This document shows positions 38,006-47,034 of a DNA stretch of 59,397 nucleotides, piece by piece. A program made the translations under genes and the position numbers. The notes below the pieces were generated by a model. It saw only the letters and a program-made list of their open reading frames with translations. It made no database searches and had not been told where the DNA came from. The stretch's first letter is position 1, and every line of letters begins with the position of its first letter. Origin of the DNA: Nesterenkonia alkaliphila. Lineage in GTDB: Bacteria; Actinomycetota; Actinomycetes; Actinomycetales; Micrococcaceae. The stretch spans positions 1-59,397 of the forward strand of contig NZ_WRPM01000088.1 in NCBI RefSeq assembly GCF_009758175.1. Reading direction: 5' to 3'.

Positions 38006-38803
38006 TCAGGACGATCTGGAGGTCAACCAGACCATGGAGCCGATCAGCAGCGCCAGGCCCAGAGTCCAGATGAGCAGTCCCTCAGAAACCGGGCCCAAAT
38101 AGCCCAGTGAGAATCCGCCTGGCGATCCCTGTTGCTCGTATGTCTTCAGGAAGGCGATGATGTCGCGCTTGTCCTCCGGGGGGATGTTCGCGTCGTTGAA
38201 CACCGGCATGTTCTGGGGTCCGGTGGTCATTGCGGTGTAGATGTGAACCGCTTCCACTCCGTGCAGGCTGGGGGCGTACTTGCCTTCAGTGAGCGCGCCG
38301 CCGGCGCCGGCCGCGTTGTGGCACATGGCGCAGTTGATACGGAAGAGTTCACCGCCGCGGGCCGGATCACCCTGGTCCACGTCGAGCCACTCATCGTCCG
38401 GAACGGCTGGGCCTGCGCCCAGGGAGGCCACATAGGCGGCCAGCTGGGTGGTCTGTTCATCATTGAACTGCGGCGGCTTCTGCTGGGCCTGGGGGCCCTG
38501 CATCTGCATGGGCATACGCCCGGTGCCGACCTGGAACTCCACCGAGGCGGCGCCTACACCGACCAGCGAGGGGCCGGCGTCAGTTCCCTCCGCGTTCATT
38601 CCGTGGCAGGTGGCGCAGTTGGCTACGAAGAGGCGTTCGCCCTCGTCAACCTGGTCGGCGCTGTAGCCGTCGGGAACGTTGGAGGCCTGGGCCTGGTTCA
38701 CCGTGGTCGCGGCGGCGTAGAGCCCGCCGGTGAGCAGCAGACCCAGGAGGAGCAGCGCCACAAACGCGAACGGGTGGCGGCGCTTCTGGGAGAGAGCCTT
38801 CAC
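38006..38803 (-). CDS. qcrC: Cytochrome bc1 complex diheme cytochrome c subunit
   Basis: QcrC replaces soluble cytochrome c by bridging complexes III and IV. The 265-residue protein has an N-terminal membrane anchor (FAFVALLLLGLLLTGGLYA), two CXXCH heme sites (CATCHG near 60, CAMCHN near 160), distal methionine regions (GRMPMQMQ, PQNMPVFND), and a C-terminal transmembrane helix GLLIWTLGLALLIGSMVWL. GTG start. A gap of 60 bases from ctaE contains one 11-mer copy. Confidence 0.96.
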   Translation of the reverse strand: MKALSQKRRHPFAFVALLLLGLLLTGGLYAAATTVNQAQASNVPDGYSADQVDEGERLFVANCATCHGMNAEGTDAGPSLVGVGAASVEFQVGTGRMPMQMQGPQAQQKPPQFNDEQTTQLAAYVASLGAGPAVPDDEWLDVDQGDPARGGELFRINCAMCHNAAGAGGALTEGKYAPSLHGVEAVHIYTAMTTGPQNMPVFNDANIPPEDKRDIIAFLKTYEQQGSPGGFSLGYLGPVSEGLLIWTLGLALLIGSMVWLTSRSS

Positions 38804-38851
38804 TTCAGCCGGTTCCTTTTCTTCTCGGTGCGGTGTGCAAGCTTGGGTGGG

Positions 38852-38862
38852 GGCGTCGTCGT
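38852..38862 (+). repeat. Dispersed 11-mer, site 11 (intergenic)
   Basis: In the gap between ctaE and qcrC, two bases from the ctaE stop. Confidence 0.8.
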
Positions 38863-38863
38863 G

Positions 38864-39511
38864 CTAGACGAGCAGGGGCAGAATGTAGACAATGCCGAAC
38901 AGGGCGATCCAGACCACGTCCACAAAGTGCCAGTAGTAGGAGACCACCACTGCGGCATGGGCCTCCCGGGCGGAGAACTTCACGCTGAAATAGGCGCGTG
39001 CGATGACGTAGAGGAAGGCAAAGAGCCCGCCGATCACGTGCAGACCGTGGAAGCCGGTGGTGATGTAGAAGGCTGAACCGAAGGCATTGGCCTGGATGGA
39101 CACGCCATGCGAGACCAGCACTGCGAACTCATAGGACTGCCCGGCAATGAAGATAGCACCCAGGATGAACGAGAGGATGTACCACTCGACCATCCCCCAT
39201 GACTTCACACTCAACATCCCGCCGGTGCGGCGCGGCTGGTGACGCTCGGCGGCGAAGACGCCGAACTGAGCGGTGAAGGAGCTGGCCACCAGGATCACAG
39301 TGATGATGCCGGCCAGCAGGATGTCAAGCTCCTGGCTGTACACGGCCCACATCTCGCCCTGGGTGGAGCGCAGAGTGAAGAACATGGCGAAGAGTCCGGC
39401 AAAGAACATCAGCTCGCTGGTCAGCCAGACCATAGTTCCTACGGAAACCATGTCGGGCCGGTTCGGCAGCGTGCGTGCCGGTGCTGCGGGGGCTTGGGTT
39501 GCAGACGTCAC
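38864..39511 (-). CDS. ctaE: Cytochrome c oxidase subunit 3
   Basis: Subunit III of the aa3 oxidase, a heme-free membrane subunit that stabilises proton pumping. The GTG at 39511 gives 215 residues with five hydrophobic segments, including MVWLTSELMFFAGLFAMFF, and the conserved FYITTGFHGLHVIGG and SYYWHFVDVVWIALF near the C-terminus. CATAAT lies exactly six bases before the GTG, suggesting a leaderless transcript. It heads ctaE-qcrCAB and is divergent from trpD, as in Mycobacterium. Confidence 0.95.
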   Translation of the reverse strand: MTSATQAPAAPARTLPNRPDMVSVGTMVWLTSELMFFAGLFAMFFTLRSTQGEMWAVYSQELDILLAGIITVILVASSFTAQFGVFAAERHQPRRTGGMLSVKSWGMVEWYILSFILGAIFIAGQSYEFAVLVSHGVSIQANAFGSAFYITTGFHGLHVIGGLFAFLYVIARAYFSVKFSAREAHAAVVVSYYWHFVDVVWIALFGIVYILPLLV

Positions 39512-39517
39512 AGAGAC

Positions 39518-39523
39518 ATTATG
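39518..39523 (-). promoter_or_regulatory. Candidate -10 element for leaderless ctaE-qcrCAB mRNA
   Basis: Minus-strand CATAAT, five of six to TATAAT, six bases before the ctaE GTG. Confidence 0.45.
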
Positions 39524-39655
39524 TCCTGAAATCGAGTCGGTTTGCATACGCCGATGGTGGTGTGGCGCGTTGCCGCAATCGGCATGCTTCCGCTGTTCCC
39601 GCGTGTTTCCTGGGATCGGCCGATGGTGGGGGTGATGAAAGTTGCACAAATATTT

Positions 39656-39668
39656 CTACAAGCCGTAG
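39656..39668. promoter_or_regulatory. CTAC-N5-GTAG dyad in ctaE-trpD divergent region
   Basis: CTAC-AAGCC-GTAG, with the flanking T and A runs extending the symmetry. The same dyad occurs twice upstream of ctaC, so a shared regulator of the oxidase genes is inferred. Confidence 0.6.
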
Positions 39669-39702
39669 TAAAAGTCACTCCGCGGGGCAGCTCCATGGTG
39701 GC

Positions 39703-39708
39703 TATTGT
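39703..39708 (+). promoter_or_regulatory. Candidate -10 element for leaderless trpD mRNA
   Basis: TATTGT, then seven bases, then the trpD ATG; no Shine-Dalgarno is present. Confidence 0.4.
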
Positions 39709-39715
39709 GGTCTGC

Positions 39716-40762
39716 ATGAGCACTGAAGAGATGACGTGGGCGGAACTGTTGGAGACCCTGCTGGCTGGGGAGAGCCTCAGCGCGGAAACCTCCGCCTGGG
39801 CAATGGACCGGCTGATGAGCGGAGAACTGAATGAGGGACAGATCGCCGGCTTTCTGGTTGCTCTTCGCGCCAAAGGCGAGACTGGCCCGGAACTGCTGGG
39901 GCTCTCGGAATCGATGATGGCCAAAGCGGTCCCGCTCAGCATCCCCGGCCCGGCGCTAGACATCGTGGGGACCGGAGGCGACCGGCTTGGCACGGTGAAC
40001 ATCTCCACTATGAGCTCGCTGGTGGCGGTGGGCACCGGTGCTCGGGTGGTTAAGCACGGCAACCGTGGTGCCTCCACCACCGCGGGGGCCGCAGATGTCA
40101 TTGAAGCGCTGGGCGTGGATCTTGCCCTGCCTGCGGAACGGGTGGCGGCAGCGGCTGAGCAGGTGGGGATCACCTTCCTGTTCGCCCAGCAGTTCCACCC
40201 GGCGATGAAGCACGTGATGGGCGCAAGGAGAGCTTTGGGGGTGCGCACCGTCTTCAACTTCCTGGGGCCGATCTCCAATCCAGCCCGGCCCGAGGCCCAG
40301 GCCCTGGGATGCGCCAGTATGGAGCTGGCCCCTCAGATGGCCCAGACCCTCGCCGTACGTGGTACCCGTGCTCTGGTCTTCCGCGGTCAGGACGGCCGGG
40401 ATAAGATCACCACCTCTGCGGCCACGGACATTTGGGAGGTCCGTGACGGTGCAGTTACTCATACCGAGCTGCGGCCCGCTGATGTAGGGCTGCCTGAGGT
40501 GGCAGTGAACGATTTGCGCGGCGGCACCGCCGAGCACAATGCTCAGGTGCTGCGCAGTGTGCTCTCCGGCGCGCCGGGGCCGGTACGTGATGCGGTACTG
40601 CTTAACGCCGCCGGCGGTCTGGTGGCGCTGGATGAGGAGGCTGAGGACGCCGACCTGGTCAGCCGGCTCCGCAGCAAGATGGAGTTGGCGGCCGAGTCCA
40701 TTGACTCAGGTGCCGCGGCTGGGGTGCTGCAGAACTGGGTGGACTACTCCTCGCCCTCGTGA
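39716..40762 (+). CDS. trpD: Anthranilate phosphoribosyltransferase
   Basis: TrpD attaches phosphoribose from PRPP to anthranilate in tryptophan synthesis, using chorismate made by the aro genes in this window. The ATG at 39716 gives 348 residues. Motifs are DIVGTGGDRLGTVNISTMSS near residue 82-101, KHGNRGASTTAGAADVIEALG near 113-133, and FLFAQQFHPAMKHV. It stands alone from other trp genes, as in many actinobacteria, divergent from ctaE. Its last 19 bases overlap the 3' end of def on the other strand. Confidence 0.95.
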   Translation: MSTEEMTWAELLETLLAGESLSAETSAWAMDRLMSGELNEGQIAGFLVALRAKGETGPELLGLSESMMAKAVPLSIPGPALDIVGTGGDRLGTVNISTMSSLVAVGTGARVVKHGNRGASTTAGAADVIEALGVDLALPAERVAAAAEQVGITFLFAQQFHPAMKHVMGARRALGVRTVFNFLGPISNPARPEAQALGCASMELAPQMAQTLAVRGTRALVFRGQDGRDKITTSAATDIWEVRDGAVTHTELRPADVGLPEVAVNDLRGGTAEHNAQVLRSVLSGAPGPVRDAVLLNAAGGLVALDEEAEDADLVSRLRSKMELAAESIDSGAAAGVLQNWVDYSSPS

Positions 40763-41331
40763 CCGAAGGGATCTGGGTCCACACCGGGCAGCCAGGAGTT
40801 GCCGGGTTCCCTCCAACCTTCCCGCTTGACCACCTTCTTCCAGCGCTTGGCGTAGCGATCATTGAGCCGGTTGACGTAGAGATAGCCCTCCAGGTGGTCG
40901 TACTCGTGCTGCAGGATGCGCGCGAACCATCCGGTGGCCTCAAAGCTCAGCGGCTGCCCTTCAGCGTCAAACCCGGTGATCTCCACATGGTCACTGCGTT
41001 TGAGCGGGAAGCTGTATCCGGGGGCGGAGAGGCACCCTTCGAGTTCGTTCTCGGGGTCTGGGGCCTCCTGGGAGACTCGGCCGATCAGTCGGAGCCGCGG
41101 GTTGATGATCACTCCCCTGTTGGGTGCAGCGCCGGTCTCCGGGTACTTCCAGTTGAAGATGCGCAGTCCCACCCCGATCTGGGGCGCCGCCAGTCCCACG
41201 CCGTGCGAAGCTTCAAGCGTCTCGTCCATATCAGAGATCAGGGTGCGGATCTGCTGGTCAATGGTCTCCACCTCGGCGGCGCGCCGGTGCAGAACGGGCT
41301 CTCCGTGGATAACGATGGGGTGTACGGCCAT
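40744..41331 (-). CDS. def: Peptide deformylase
   Basis: Def removes formyl from the initiator methionine of new proteins. The 195-residue protein has all three motifs: GVGLAAPQIGVG near 44-55, EGCLSAPG near 103-110, and QHEYDHLEG near 145-153 with the HEYDH metal site. The C-terminus is extended by about 30 residues (WKKVVKREGWREP ...), a form seen in actinobacteria. TAGGAT lies eight bases before the ATG, so the mRNA may be leaderless. Confidence 0.95.
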   Translation of the reverse strand: MAVHPIVIHGEPVLHRRAAEVETIDQQIRTLISDMDETLEASHGVGLAAPQIGVGLRIFNWKYPETGAAPNRGVIINPRLRLIGRVSQEAPDPENELEGCLSAPGYSFPLKRSDHVEITGFDAEGQPLSFEATGWFARILQHEYDHLEGYLYVNRLNDRYAKRWKKVVKREGWREPGNSWLPGVDPDPFGHEGEE

Positions 41332-41339
41332 AGCGGCTT

Positions 41340-41345
41340 ATCCTA
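41340..41345 (-). promoter_or_regulatory. Candidate -10 element for def
   Basis: Minus-strand TAGGAT, eight bases before the ATG. Confidence 0.35.
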
Positions 41346-41401
41346 TCGGGCACGGCGAAGCCCGCCGCAGGTCACTGCGACGGGCCGCGCACAGAAGTGT
41401 G

Positions 41402-41803
41402 TCAGTGGGCGTAAGTCTTGCGATTACCCTCCATCACCCAGCCGGTGATGAAGAACGCCGCGGGGATGCAGGCAATGAGGAATACCCACCAGTCGATAGC
41501 CATCCCGAAGAACAGGAATGCCAGGGTGAATCCCAGACCCAGCGGCCACCAGCTCCATGGGTAGAACTGGCCGTAGTTACCGGCCATATCTGCGATCTCG
41601 CCATCTGCATTATCGCCGTCGAGCACCTCGTGGTTCTTGTCCACTGACCGCAGGTACCACCAGAGCATGAAGCCCAAGCCGGCAGTGCACAGCAGGGCAG
41701 GGAACCCGGCGAGCTCGTTGAAGCCAGTGAGGAACCCGTAGATGAAGGCAACCACCAGAATAAAGACTCCGATGCCGCCGAAGAGGACACTATTGGTACG
41801 CAC
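41402..41803 (-). CDS. ctaF: Cytochrome c oxidase subunit 4, actinobacterial CtaF
   Basis: CtaF is the small fourth subunit specific to actinobacterial aa3 oxidases. The 133-residue protein has four hydrophobic segments (FGGIGVFILVVAFIYGFLTG, FPALLCTAGLGFMLWWYL, WPLGLGFTLAFLFFGMAI, WVFLIACIPAAFFITGWV) and the family loop GNYGQFYPWSWWP near 75-87. GTG start two bases after the ctaD stop, so it is the last gene of ctaC-ctaD-ctaF. Confidence 0.93.
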   Translation of the reverse strand: MRTNSVLFGGIGVFILVVAFIYGFLTGFNELAGFPALLCTAGLGFMLWWYLRSVDKNHEVLDGDNADGEIADMAGNYGQFYPWSWWPLGLGFTLAFLFFGMAIDWWVFLIACIPAAFFITGWVMEGNRKTYAH

Positions 41804-41805
41804 GC

Positions 41806-43530
41806 TCAGATACCTGCCTTGTCTTTCTGATCAGCGGGGCCGAACACCTTGCCTGCCGGAGCGTGCAGGCTGTGCCGCTCGGAGAGCTCCGGATGGTGGA
41901 GGTCCAGGGCGGGCCGCTCGGAGCGAATCCGCGGCAGCGAGTGGAAGTTGTGCCGCGGGGGCGGGCAGCTGGTGGCCCACTCCAGGGAGCCGCCAAAGCC
42001 CCAGGGATCGTCCACCAGGACCTTCTTGCCCTTGCGGTGGGTGATCCATACGTTCCAGAAGAACGGGATGAGGCTGGCGCCCAGCAGCATCGAGAACACC
42101 GTGGAGAACTGGTTCATCGCGGTGAAGCCGTCCTCGACCATGTAGTCGGCATAGCGCCGCGGCATACCCATCACGCCCAACCAGTGCTGGATCATGAAGG
42201 TGCCGTGGAAGCCGATGAACAGCATCCAGAAGCTGATCTTGCCCAGGCGCTCATTGAGCATCTTGCCTGTCCACTTGGGCCACCAGAAGTAGAATCCGGC
42301 GAACATTCCGAACACCACGGTGCCGAAGACCACATAGTGGAAGTGCGCCACCACGAAGTAGGTGTCGGACAGCTGGAAGTCCAACGGCGGGGAGGCCAGG
42401 ATGATTCCGGTCAGACCACCGAAGAGGAAGGTCACCAGGAAGCCCAGGCTCCACAGCATCGGCGTTTCGAAGGTGATCGATCCTCGCCACATCGTGCCGA
42501 TCCAGTTGAAGAACTTCACTCCGGTGGGCACCGCGATGAGCATGGTCATCAGCGCGAAGAACGGCAGCATCACAGCACCAGTGACGTACATGTGGTGCGC
42601 CCACACGGTCACCGACAGGGCAGCGATGGCGATCGTGGCATAGACCAGGCCCTTGTACCCGAAGATCGGTTTGCGGCTGAACACTGGGAGGATCTCGGAG
42701 ATGATGCCGAAGAACGGCAGCGCGATGATGTACACCTCAGGGTGTCCGAAGAACCAGAAGAGGTGCTGCCAGAGGATGGCACCCCCGGACTCCGGGTCAA
42801 AGATGTGCCCGCCGAAGCGGCGGTCCAGGCCCAGGCCGAACAGGGCTGCAGCCAGCGGCGGGAAGGCCATCAGCACCAGGATCGAGGTGATCAGCGTGTT
42901 CCAGGTGAAGATCGGCATCCGCCACATGGTCATTCCGGGGGCGCGCATGCAGATGATGGTGGTGATGAAGTTGATACCGCCAAAAATGGTGCCGAACCCG
43001 GTCAGCGCCAGGCCGAAGACCCATAGGTCTCCACCCACCCCTGGCGAGTATGTGGTGTCAGACAGCGGGGCATAGGCGAACCAGCCGAAGGAGGCCGCCC
43101 CCTGCGGGGTCAGGAATCCGGCCACTGCCACCAGTGAGCCGAAGAGGAACAACCAGAAGGCCAGGGCATTCAACCGTGGGAATGCCACATCCGGTGCACC
43201 GATCTGCAGCGGCATGATCACATTGGCAAAGCCGGCGAAGAGCGGGGTGGCGAACATCAGCAGCATCACTGTGCCGTGCATGGTGAACAGCTGGTTGTAC
43301 TGCTCCTTAGTCTGCAGGAACTGCATCCCCGGCTCGAACAGCTCGGCACGGATGATCAGTGCCATCACGCCACCGAGGCAGAAGAACAGGAAGGAGGTGA
43401 TCAGGTACATGTACCCGATGGTCTTGTGGTCGGTGGTGGTGAGCCAGTTGACCACAATCCTGCCCTTGGAGACCGGCACAGCCCGGGAGACCTCGCGGGA
43501 GTCGTCGGCAGAGTACTCCATGGTCGTCAT
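41806..43530 (-). CDS. ctaD: Cytochrome c oxidase subunit 1
   Basis: CtaD holds heme a and the heme a3-CuB oxygen-reducing centre. The 574-residue protein has 12 transmembrane segments. Heme a ligands are the His of [14 protein letters not shown] near 84 and of [11 protein letters not shown] near 395; CuB ligands are in GHPEVY (with the cross-linked Tyr) and [17 protein letters not shown] marks the K-channel. The C-terminal 50 residues are polar and proline/histidine-containing. ATG two bases after the ctaC stop. Confidence 0.97.
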   Translation of the reverse strand: MTTMEYSADDSREVSRAVPVSKGRIVVNWLTTTDHKTIGYMYLITSFLFFCLGGVMALIIRAELFEPGMQFLQTKEQYNQLFTMHGTVMLLMFATPLFAGFANVIMPLQIGAPDVAFPRLNALAFWLFLFGSLVAVAGFLTPQGAASFGWFAYAPLSDTTYSPGVGGDLWVFGLALTGFGTIFGGINFITTIICMRAPGMTMWRMPIFTWNTLITSILVLMAFPPLAAALFGLGLDRRFGGHIFDPESGGAILWQHLFWFFGHPEVYIIALPFFGIISEILPVFSRKPIFGYKGLVYATIAIAALSVTVWAHHMYVTGAVMLPFFALMTMLIAVPTGVKFFNWIGTMWRGSITFETPMLWSLGFLVTFLFGGLTGIILASPPLDFQLSDTYFVVAHFHYVVFGTVVFGMFAGFYFWWPKWTGKMLNERLGKISFWMLFIGFHGTFMIQHWLGVMGMPRRYADYMVEDGFTAMNQFSTVFSMLLGASLIPFFWNVWITHRKGKKVLVDDPWGFGGSLEWATSCPPPRHNFHSLPRIRSERPALDLHHPELSERHSLHAPAGKVFGPADQKDKAGI

Positions 43531-43532
43531 CG

Positions 43533-44447
43533 TCAGTTAGTCCCTCCGGGGAAGTCCTCAGCCTCACGCAGGCTGTCGGAGTCGTGCAGGTTCGGATTGC
43601 GGTTGTATTCGTCACCCATGTGACCCTCGTCCAGGGTCTCCAGGTACTCGACGAACTCCTCAGGCTCCACCACTTCAACGTTGAACAGCATCTCTGAGTG
43701 GTACTCGCCGCAGAGCTCGGCACATTTGCCGTCGAAGCTGCCGGTCTCCTGGGGGTTCAGGTATATGTAGGTGGTCCGGCCGGGGACCATATCGCGCTTC
43801 TGCAGGAAGGCCGGCACCCAGAAGGAGTGGATGACATCACGGGACTTCAGCGCAAAAGTGATGTCATGGTCCACCGGGAGGTAGATGGTGGGCAGCGTAT
43901 CGCGCACGCCCTCTTCACCGGTCAGATGAGCCTGGGTCCCGGTGTCGTGGACCTCGTACTCGGTGCCGTCCTGCGCGGTATAGGTGTAGTTCCAGTCCCA
44001 AGCCCACTGCTTGCCGTAGACCTCGATGGTCATATCGGGGTTTTCGTAGGGCTCATCGATCGAGCGCTGCACCTGATCGGTGTAGAAGAAGAACACGGCC
44101 ACCATGACCAGCGGGACAAGGGTGTACATGATCTCCAGGGGCACGTTATAGGCCAGCTGGCGGGGGTAGCCAGTCTCACCCTTGCGGCGGCGGTAGGCCA
44201 CCATGCACCAGAGCATCAGCCCCCAGGTGACCACACCCACGGCCAGTGCCGCGATCCAGGAATTCACCCAGAGGCTGGTCACCTCCGCGGTGTTGGAGGT
44301 GATGTTCTCATGCTCGCCCGGCAGCCAGCCTCGGCGTGCGGGGTGATCCTCTGCGCAGGCGGTGAGCACCAACAGTGCCACACCGACCAGGGCCAGCGAC
44401 TTGGCCTTGCGGCCAAACCTGCCGGTCTGCTTCTGCGATGAACTCAC
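43533..44447 (-). CDS. ctaC: Cytochrome c oxidase subunit 2 (lipoprotein)
   Basis: CtaC carries CuA, which accepts electrons from cytochrome c. The GTG at 44447 has GAGGAAGG about seven bases upstream and is preferred to a GTG 21 bases earlier; it gives 304 residues. A lipoprotein signal ends in LTAC near residue 30. Two transmembrane segments follow, then the cupredoxin domain with HSFWVPAF and the CuA site [12 protein letters not shown] near 230-241. The tail is acidic. It heads ctaC-ctaD-ctaF, with a 240-base upstream gap holding two CTAC-N5-GTAG dyads. Confidence 0.96.
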   Translation of the reverse strand: MSSSQKQTGRFGRKAKSLALVGVALLVLTACAEDHPARRGWLPGEHENITSNTAEVTSLWVNSWIAALAVGVVTWGLMLWCMVAYRRRKGETGYPRQLAYNVPLEIMYTLVPLVMVAVFFFYTDQVQRSIDEPYENPDMTIEVYGKQWAWDWNYTYTAQDGTEYEVHDTGTQAHLTGEEGVRDTLPTIYLPVDHDITFALKSRDVIHSFWVPAFLQKRDMVPGRTTYIYLNPQETGSFDGKCAELCGEYHSEMLFNVEVVEPEEFVEYLETLDEGHMGDEYNRNPNLHDSDSLREAEDFPGGTN

Positions 44448-44561
44448 AGACGGCCCTTCCTCTTTCACTTGTGGGCGAGTGACTCGCGCACCATCACTTG
44501 GGTCTGGACACCGACCATTCAGGCCGGTGTCAGCGACTTCTTTACGCTGGGGATAAGACTA

Positions 44562-44574
44562 CTACGAGTTGTAG
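44562..44574. promoter_or_regulatory. CTAC-N5-GTAG dyad upstream of ctaC, proximal
   Basis: CTAC-GAGTT-GTAG. On the minus strand it is followed immediately by TAGTCT (44556-44561), a plausible -10, so a bound protein would cover the promoter spacer. Confidence 0.6.
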
Positions 44575-44623
44575 AGCACATGGGTGACCACAACACCGCC
44601 GTTGCCCGCACAGAAACGCAGAA

Positions 44624-44650
44624 ACCCGCGTCCCTGTGCGGAACGCGGGT
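44624..44650 (-). terminator. Terminator of erpA
   Basis: ACCCGCGT (44624-44631) pairs with ACGCGGGT (44643-44650) around an 11-base loop. On the minus strand T-rich sequence follows, fitting a rho-independent terminator 38 bases past the erpA stop. Confidence 0.75.
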
Positions 44651-44663
44651 CTCAATATGACTT

Positions 44664-44676
44664 CTACATTACGTAG
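44664..44676. promoter_or_regulatory. CTAC-N5-GTAG dyad upstream of ctaC, distal
   Basis: CTTCTAC-ATTAC-GTAGAAG (44661-44679) has perfect seven-base arms, the best of the three copies. It lies between the erpA stop and its terminator. Confidence 0.6.
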
Positions 44677-44687
44677 AAGCGTGGAGT

Positions 44688-45083
44688 TCAGTGGAAGGAG
44701 TCGCCGCAGGCGCAGCTGCCCCCGGCGTTGGGGTTATCGATGGTGAACCCCTGTTTGGAGATGGAGTCCTCAAAGTCAATCTTGGCCCCCTCCAGGTAGG
44801 GGACGCTCATCTTGTCCACCACTACCTGCACACCGTCGAACTCGCGCAGGGCATCCCCGTCCAGGATCCGCTCGTCGAAGTAGAGCTGGTAGATCAGTCC
44901 GCTGCAGCCGCCAGGCTGCACGGCCACCCGCAGCCGCAGATCGGTGCGGCCCTCCTGCTCCAGCAGGGAGGTCACCTTCTGGCAGGCGGTCTCGGAGAGC
45001 TCCACCTGGTGGGTCTTGAAGTCCTCTACCACTGTCCCGCGGATCTCGGTGGTCTCGGCAGTTTCCTGAGTAGCAGTGCTCAT
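44688..45083 (-). CDS. erpA: Iron-sulfur cluster insertion protein, HesB/ErpA type
   Basis: An A-type carrier that delivers [Fe-S] clusters to target proteins. The 131-residue protein has the three conserved cysteines in QPGGCSGLIY near 60 and GGSCACGDSF at the C-terminus. An N-terminal extension of about 22 residues precedes the domain. ATG start with GGGGAG upstream. Its place next to ctaC, divergent from DUF3043, is usual in actinobacteria and suits supply of clusters to respiratory enzymes. Confidence 0.92.
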   Translation of the reverse strand: MSTATQETAETTEIRGTVVEDFKTHQVELSETACQKVTSLLEQEGRTDLRLRVAVQPGGCSGLIYQLYFDERILDGDALREFDGVQVVVDKMSVPYLEGAKIDFEDSISKQGFTIDNPNAGGSCACGDSFH

Positions 45084-45190
45084 GGTCTCCCCTTAATATA
45101 TGGTCGGCGTCGCAGTGCTCGGTATGCAGGGTATCAACACTGCAACGGGGCAGCTCATTCCCGTGTGACGCGGTGCACCGCAGGCACCAG

Positions 45191-45196
45191 TACACT
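45191..45196 (+). promoter_or_regulatory. Candidate -10 element for leaderless DUF3043 mRNA
   Basis: TACACT, six bases, then the GTG start. Confidence 0.45.
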
Positions 45197-45202
45197 GGTT
45201 CG

Positions 45203-45826
45203 GTGCTTGGTTTCAAGAAGAAGAGTCAGAACGGGATCACTCAGGCAGAGACTGCCGCGGCTCGCGAGGCCGCTGAGGCTGAGCCGGTGCAGCCTAAGAA
45301 GAGCCTCCCGCAGAAGAAGGGCGCCCCGACGCCCAGGCGGAAGGATCAGGAGGCTGCCCGCCGCCGCCCTCTGGTGCACAACGACCGCAAGGCCGCACGT
45401 GAGGCGCAGAAGAAGGCGATGGCTGAGCAACGGGCCAAAATGCGCCAGGCTATGGAGACCGGTGAGGAGAAGTACCTCCCCGTCCGCGACCGCGGCCCCC
45501 AGAAGCGCTGGGTCCGCGACTATGTGGACGCCCGCTTCGGCATCGGCGAGTGGCTGCTGATCATCATGCTGGTGTTCCTCTTCGCCTCCTTCATGATGCC
45601 GCTCGAGGTTCGCGGCATGGTCACTTACTTCATGTTCCTGCTGATGATCGCCGTCTTTGTGGAGCTTTTCTGGGTGGGCCGCAAGGTGCGGAAGGGCCTG
45701 GCCGCCAAATACGGGCCGGAGAACGTGGAGAAGGGTGTGCGGTTCTACGGGGCGATGCGAGCCCTGCAGATGCGCCGCCTGCGCCTGCCCAAGCCCCTGG
45801 TTAAGCGCGGCGAGTTCCCGGGTTAG
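45203..45826 (+). CDS. DUF3043 membrane protein
   Basis: A 207-residue actinobacterial protein. It begins VLGFKKKS, then about 100 residues of charged, Lys/Ala-rich cytoplasmic sequence. After the family motif YLPVRDRGPQKRWVRDYVD near 95-113, two transmembrane helices follow (LLIIMLVFLFASFMMPL and VTYFMFLLMIAVFVELFWV). The ending carries conserved RRLRLPKP. Function is unknown. The GTG fits both the family start and a leaderless -10. Confidence 0.88.
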   Translation: MLGFKKKSQNGITQAETAAAREAAEAEPVQPKKSLPQKKGAPTPRRKDQEAARRRPLVHNDRKAAREAQKKAMAEQRAKMRQAMETGEEKYLPVRDRGPQKRWVRDYVDARFGIGEWLLIIMLVFLFASFMMPLEVRGMVTYFMFLLMIAVFVELFWVGRKVRKGLAAKYGPENVEKGVRFYGAMRALQMRRLRLPKPLVKRGEFPG

Positions 45827-45878
45827 CGGTGCTGGTCCCGCGGGCGGGAAACCCCGCCGCGCTATGGTCGCCGTGACC

Positions 45879-45903
45879 GGCGACTTCAGGTCCTAAAGTC
45901 GCC
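45879..45903. terminator. Bidirectional terminator, DUF3043/pyrD
   Basis: GGCGACTT and AAGTCGCC are perfect eight-base arms with a nine-base loop between two convergent genes. Confidence 0.7.
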
Positions 45904-45920
45904 GAGCGCAGGCACTCCGC

Positions 45921-47027
45921 TCACACGCTGCCTCGCTTCGCTCGCAGCTGAGCCATTAGCTTCAGCAGCTCGCGGTTGATCCGGCGGGCCCACATCGGAC
46001 CCTGGTAGATGAACGCCGTATAGCCCTGGACCAGATCTGCGCCTAGTTCCAGCCTCTGGGCTACATCCTCGGCGCTGACCACGCCGCCCACCGAGATGAC
46101 GACGACGCCCTCCGGGAGCCGTTCACGCAGCCTGCCGAGCACCTCCTTGGAGCGCTGCGCCAGCACCGGGCCGCTGAGCCCGCCAGCACCGGCTACCGAC
46201 ACCTTGGCCGCAGGGGTTTCAAGCCCTTCCCGCGAGATCGTGGTGTTGGTGGCGATCACCCCGTCCAGCCCCAGTTCGGTGACCAGATCGGCCACCGCAT
46301 CAATATCCTCGTCTGCCAGATCCGGGGCAATCTTGACCAGTAGGGGCACATGGCTGCCCGCGGCGGCGTCGGCCTCTGTCTGAACCGCCCGCAGCAGCGG
46401 GCGCAGCGAGGCGATCTCCTGAAGCTGTCGCAGCCCAGGGGTGTTGGGACTGGATACGTTGACTACCAGATAGTCGGCCAGCGGGGCCAGTGTGCGGGTG
46501 GAGGTCAGGTAGTCCTCCACTGCGCCTTCCAGGGGCACGATCTTGGTCTTGCCGATGTTCACCCCGATCACAGGAGCGTGCCGGCCGGCTTCGCGCAGCC
46601 GCTGGACCTTTTGCCGGGTGCGCTCCAGTCTCCGTCGCACCGCAGCGGCACCATCATTGTTGAAGCCCATCCGATTAATCAGCGCCTGGTCAGCCAGCAG
46701 GCGGAACAGCCGCGGCCTGGGGTTGCCCGGCTGCGCCTTGGCCGTCACCGTGCCGATCTCGATATGGCCAAAGCCCAGGCTGCCCAGCGGCAGCACAGCG
46801 GAAGCCCCCTTGTCGAAGCCTGCGGCCAGGCCGAACGGCGAGGGGAACTTTTGACCCAGAACCTGCACCGCCAGCTGCTCCTCCGGGCGGGTGAGCGATT
46901 CGAGGATCCGCCCAGCCCCGAGCCGGTGGGCGGCGCGCAGCCCGCGCGTCACCAGGTGGTGGGCCTGCTCCGGATCCATCCGGGAGAAGACAGTGCGGAA
47001 GGCCAGGCTGTAGAGCGGAGCAGACAT
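45921..47027 (-). CDS. pyrD: Dihydroorotate dehydrogenase (quinone), class 2
   Basis: PyrD oxidises dihydroorotate to orotate with FMN, passing electrons to membrane quinone, so it links pyrimidine synthesis to the respiratory chain encoded next door. The 368-residue class 2 form has an N-terminal membrane-binding helix region (ALRTVFSR... DPEQAHHLVT). FGLAAGFDKGA lies near 63, and the catalytic serine is in NVSSPNTPGLRQLQ near 188. It is away from the pyr operon and probably not under PyrR. ATG start with TAGGAT seven bases upstream. Confidence 0.95.
   Translation of the reverse strand: MSAPLYSLAFRTVFSRMDPEQAHHLVTRGLRAAHRLGAGRILESLTRPEEQLAVQVLGQKFPSPFGLAAGFDKGASAVLPLGSLGFGHIEIGTVTAKAQPGNPRPRLFRLLADQALINRMGFNNDGAAAVRRRLERTRQKVQRLREAGRHAPVIGVNIGKTKIVPLEGAVEDYLTSTRTLAPLADYLVVNVSSPNTPGLRQLQEIASLRPLLRAVQTEADAAAGSHVPLLVKIAPDLADEDIDAVADLVTELGLDGVIATNTTISREGLETPAAKVSVAGAGGLSGPVLAQRSKEVLGRLRERLPEGVVVISVGGVVSAEDVAQRLELGADLVQGYTAFIYQGPMWARRINRELLKLMAQLRAKRGSV
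46099..46109 (-). repeat. Dispersed 11-mer, site 12
   Basis: Sense in pyrD, coding G-V-V-V. Confidence 0.8.
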
Positions 47028-47034
47028 GCCCCCG

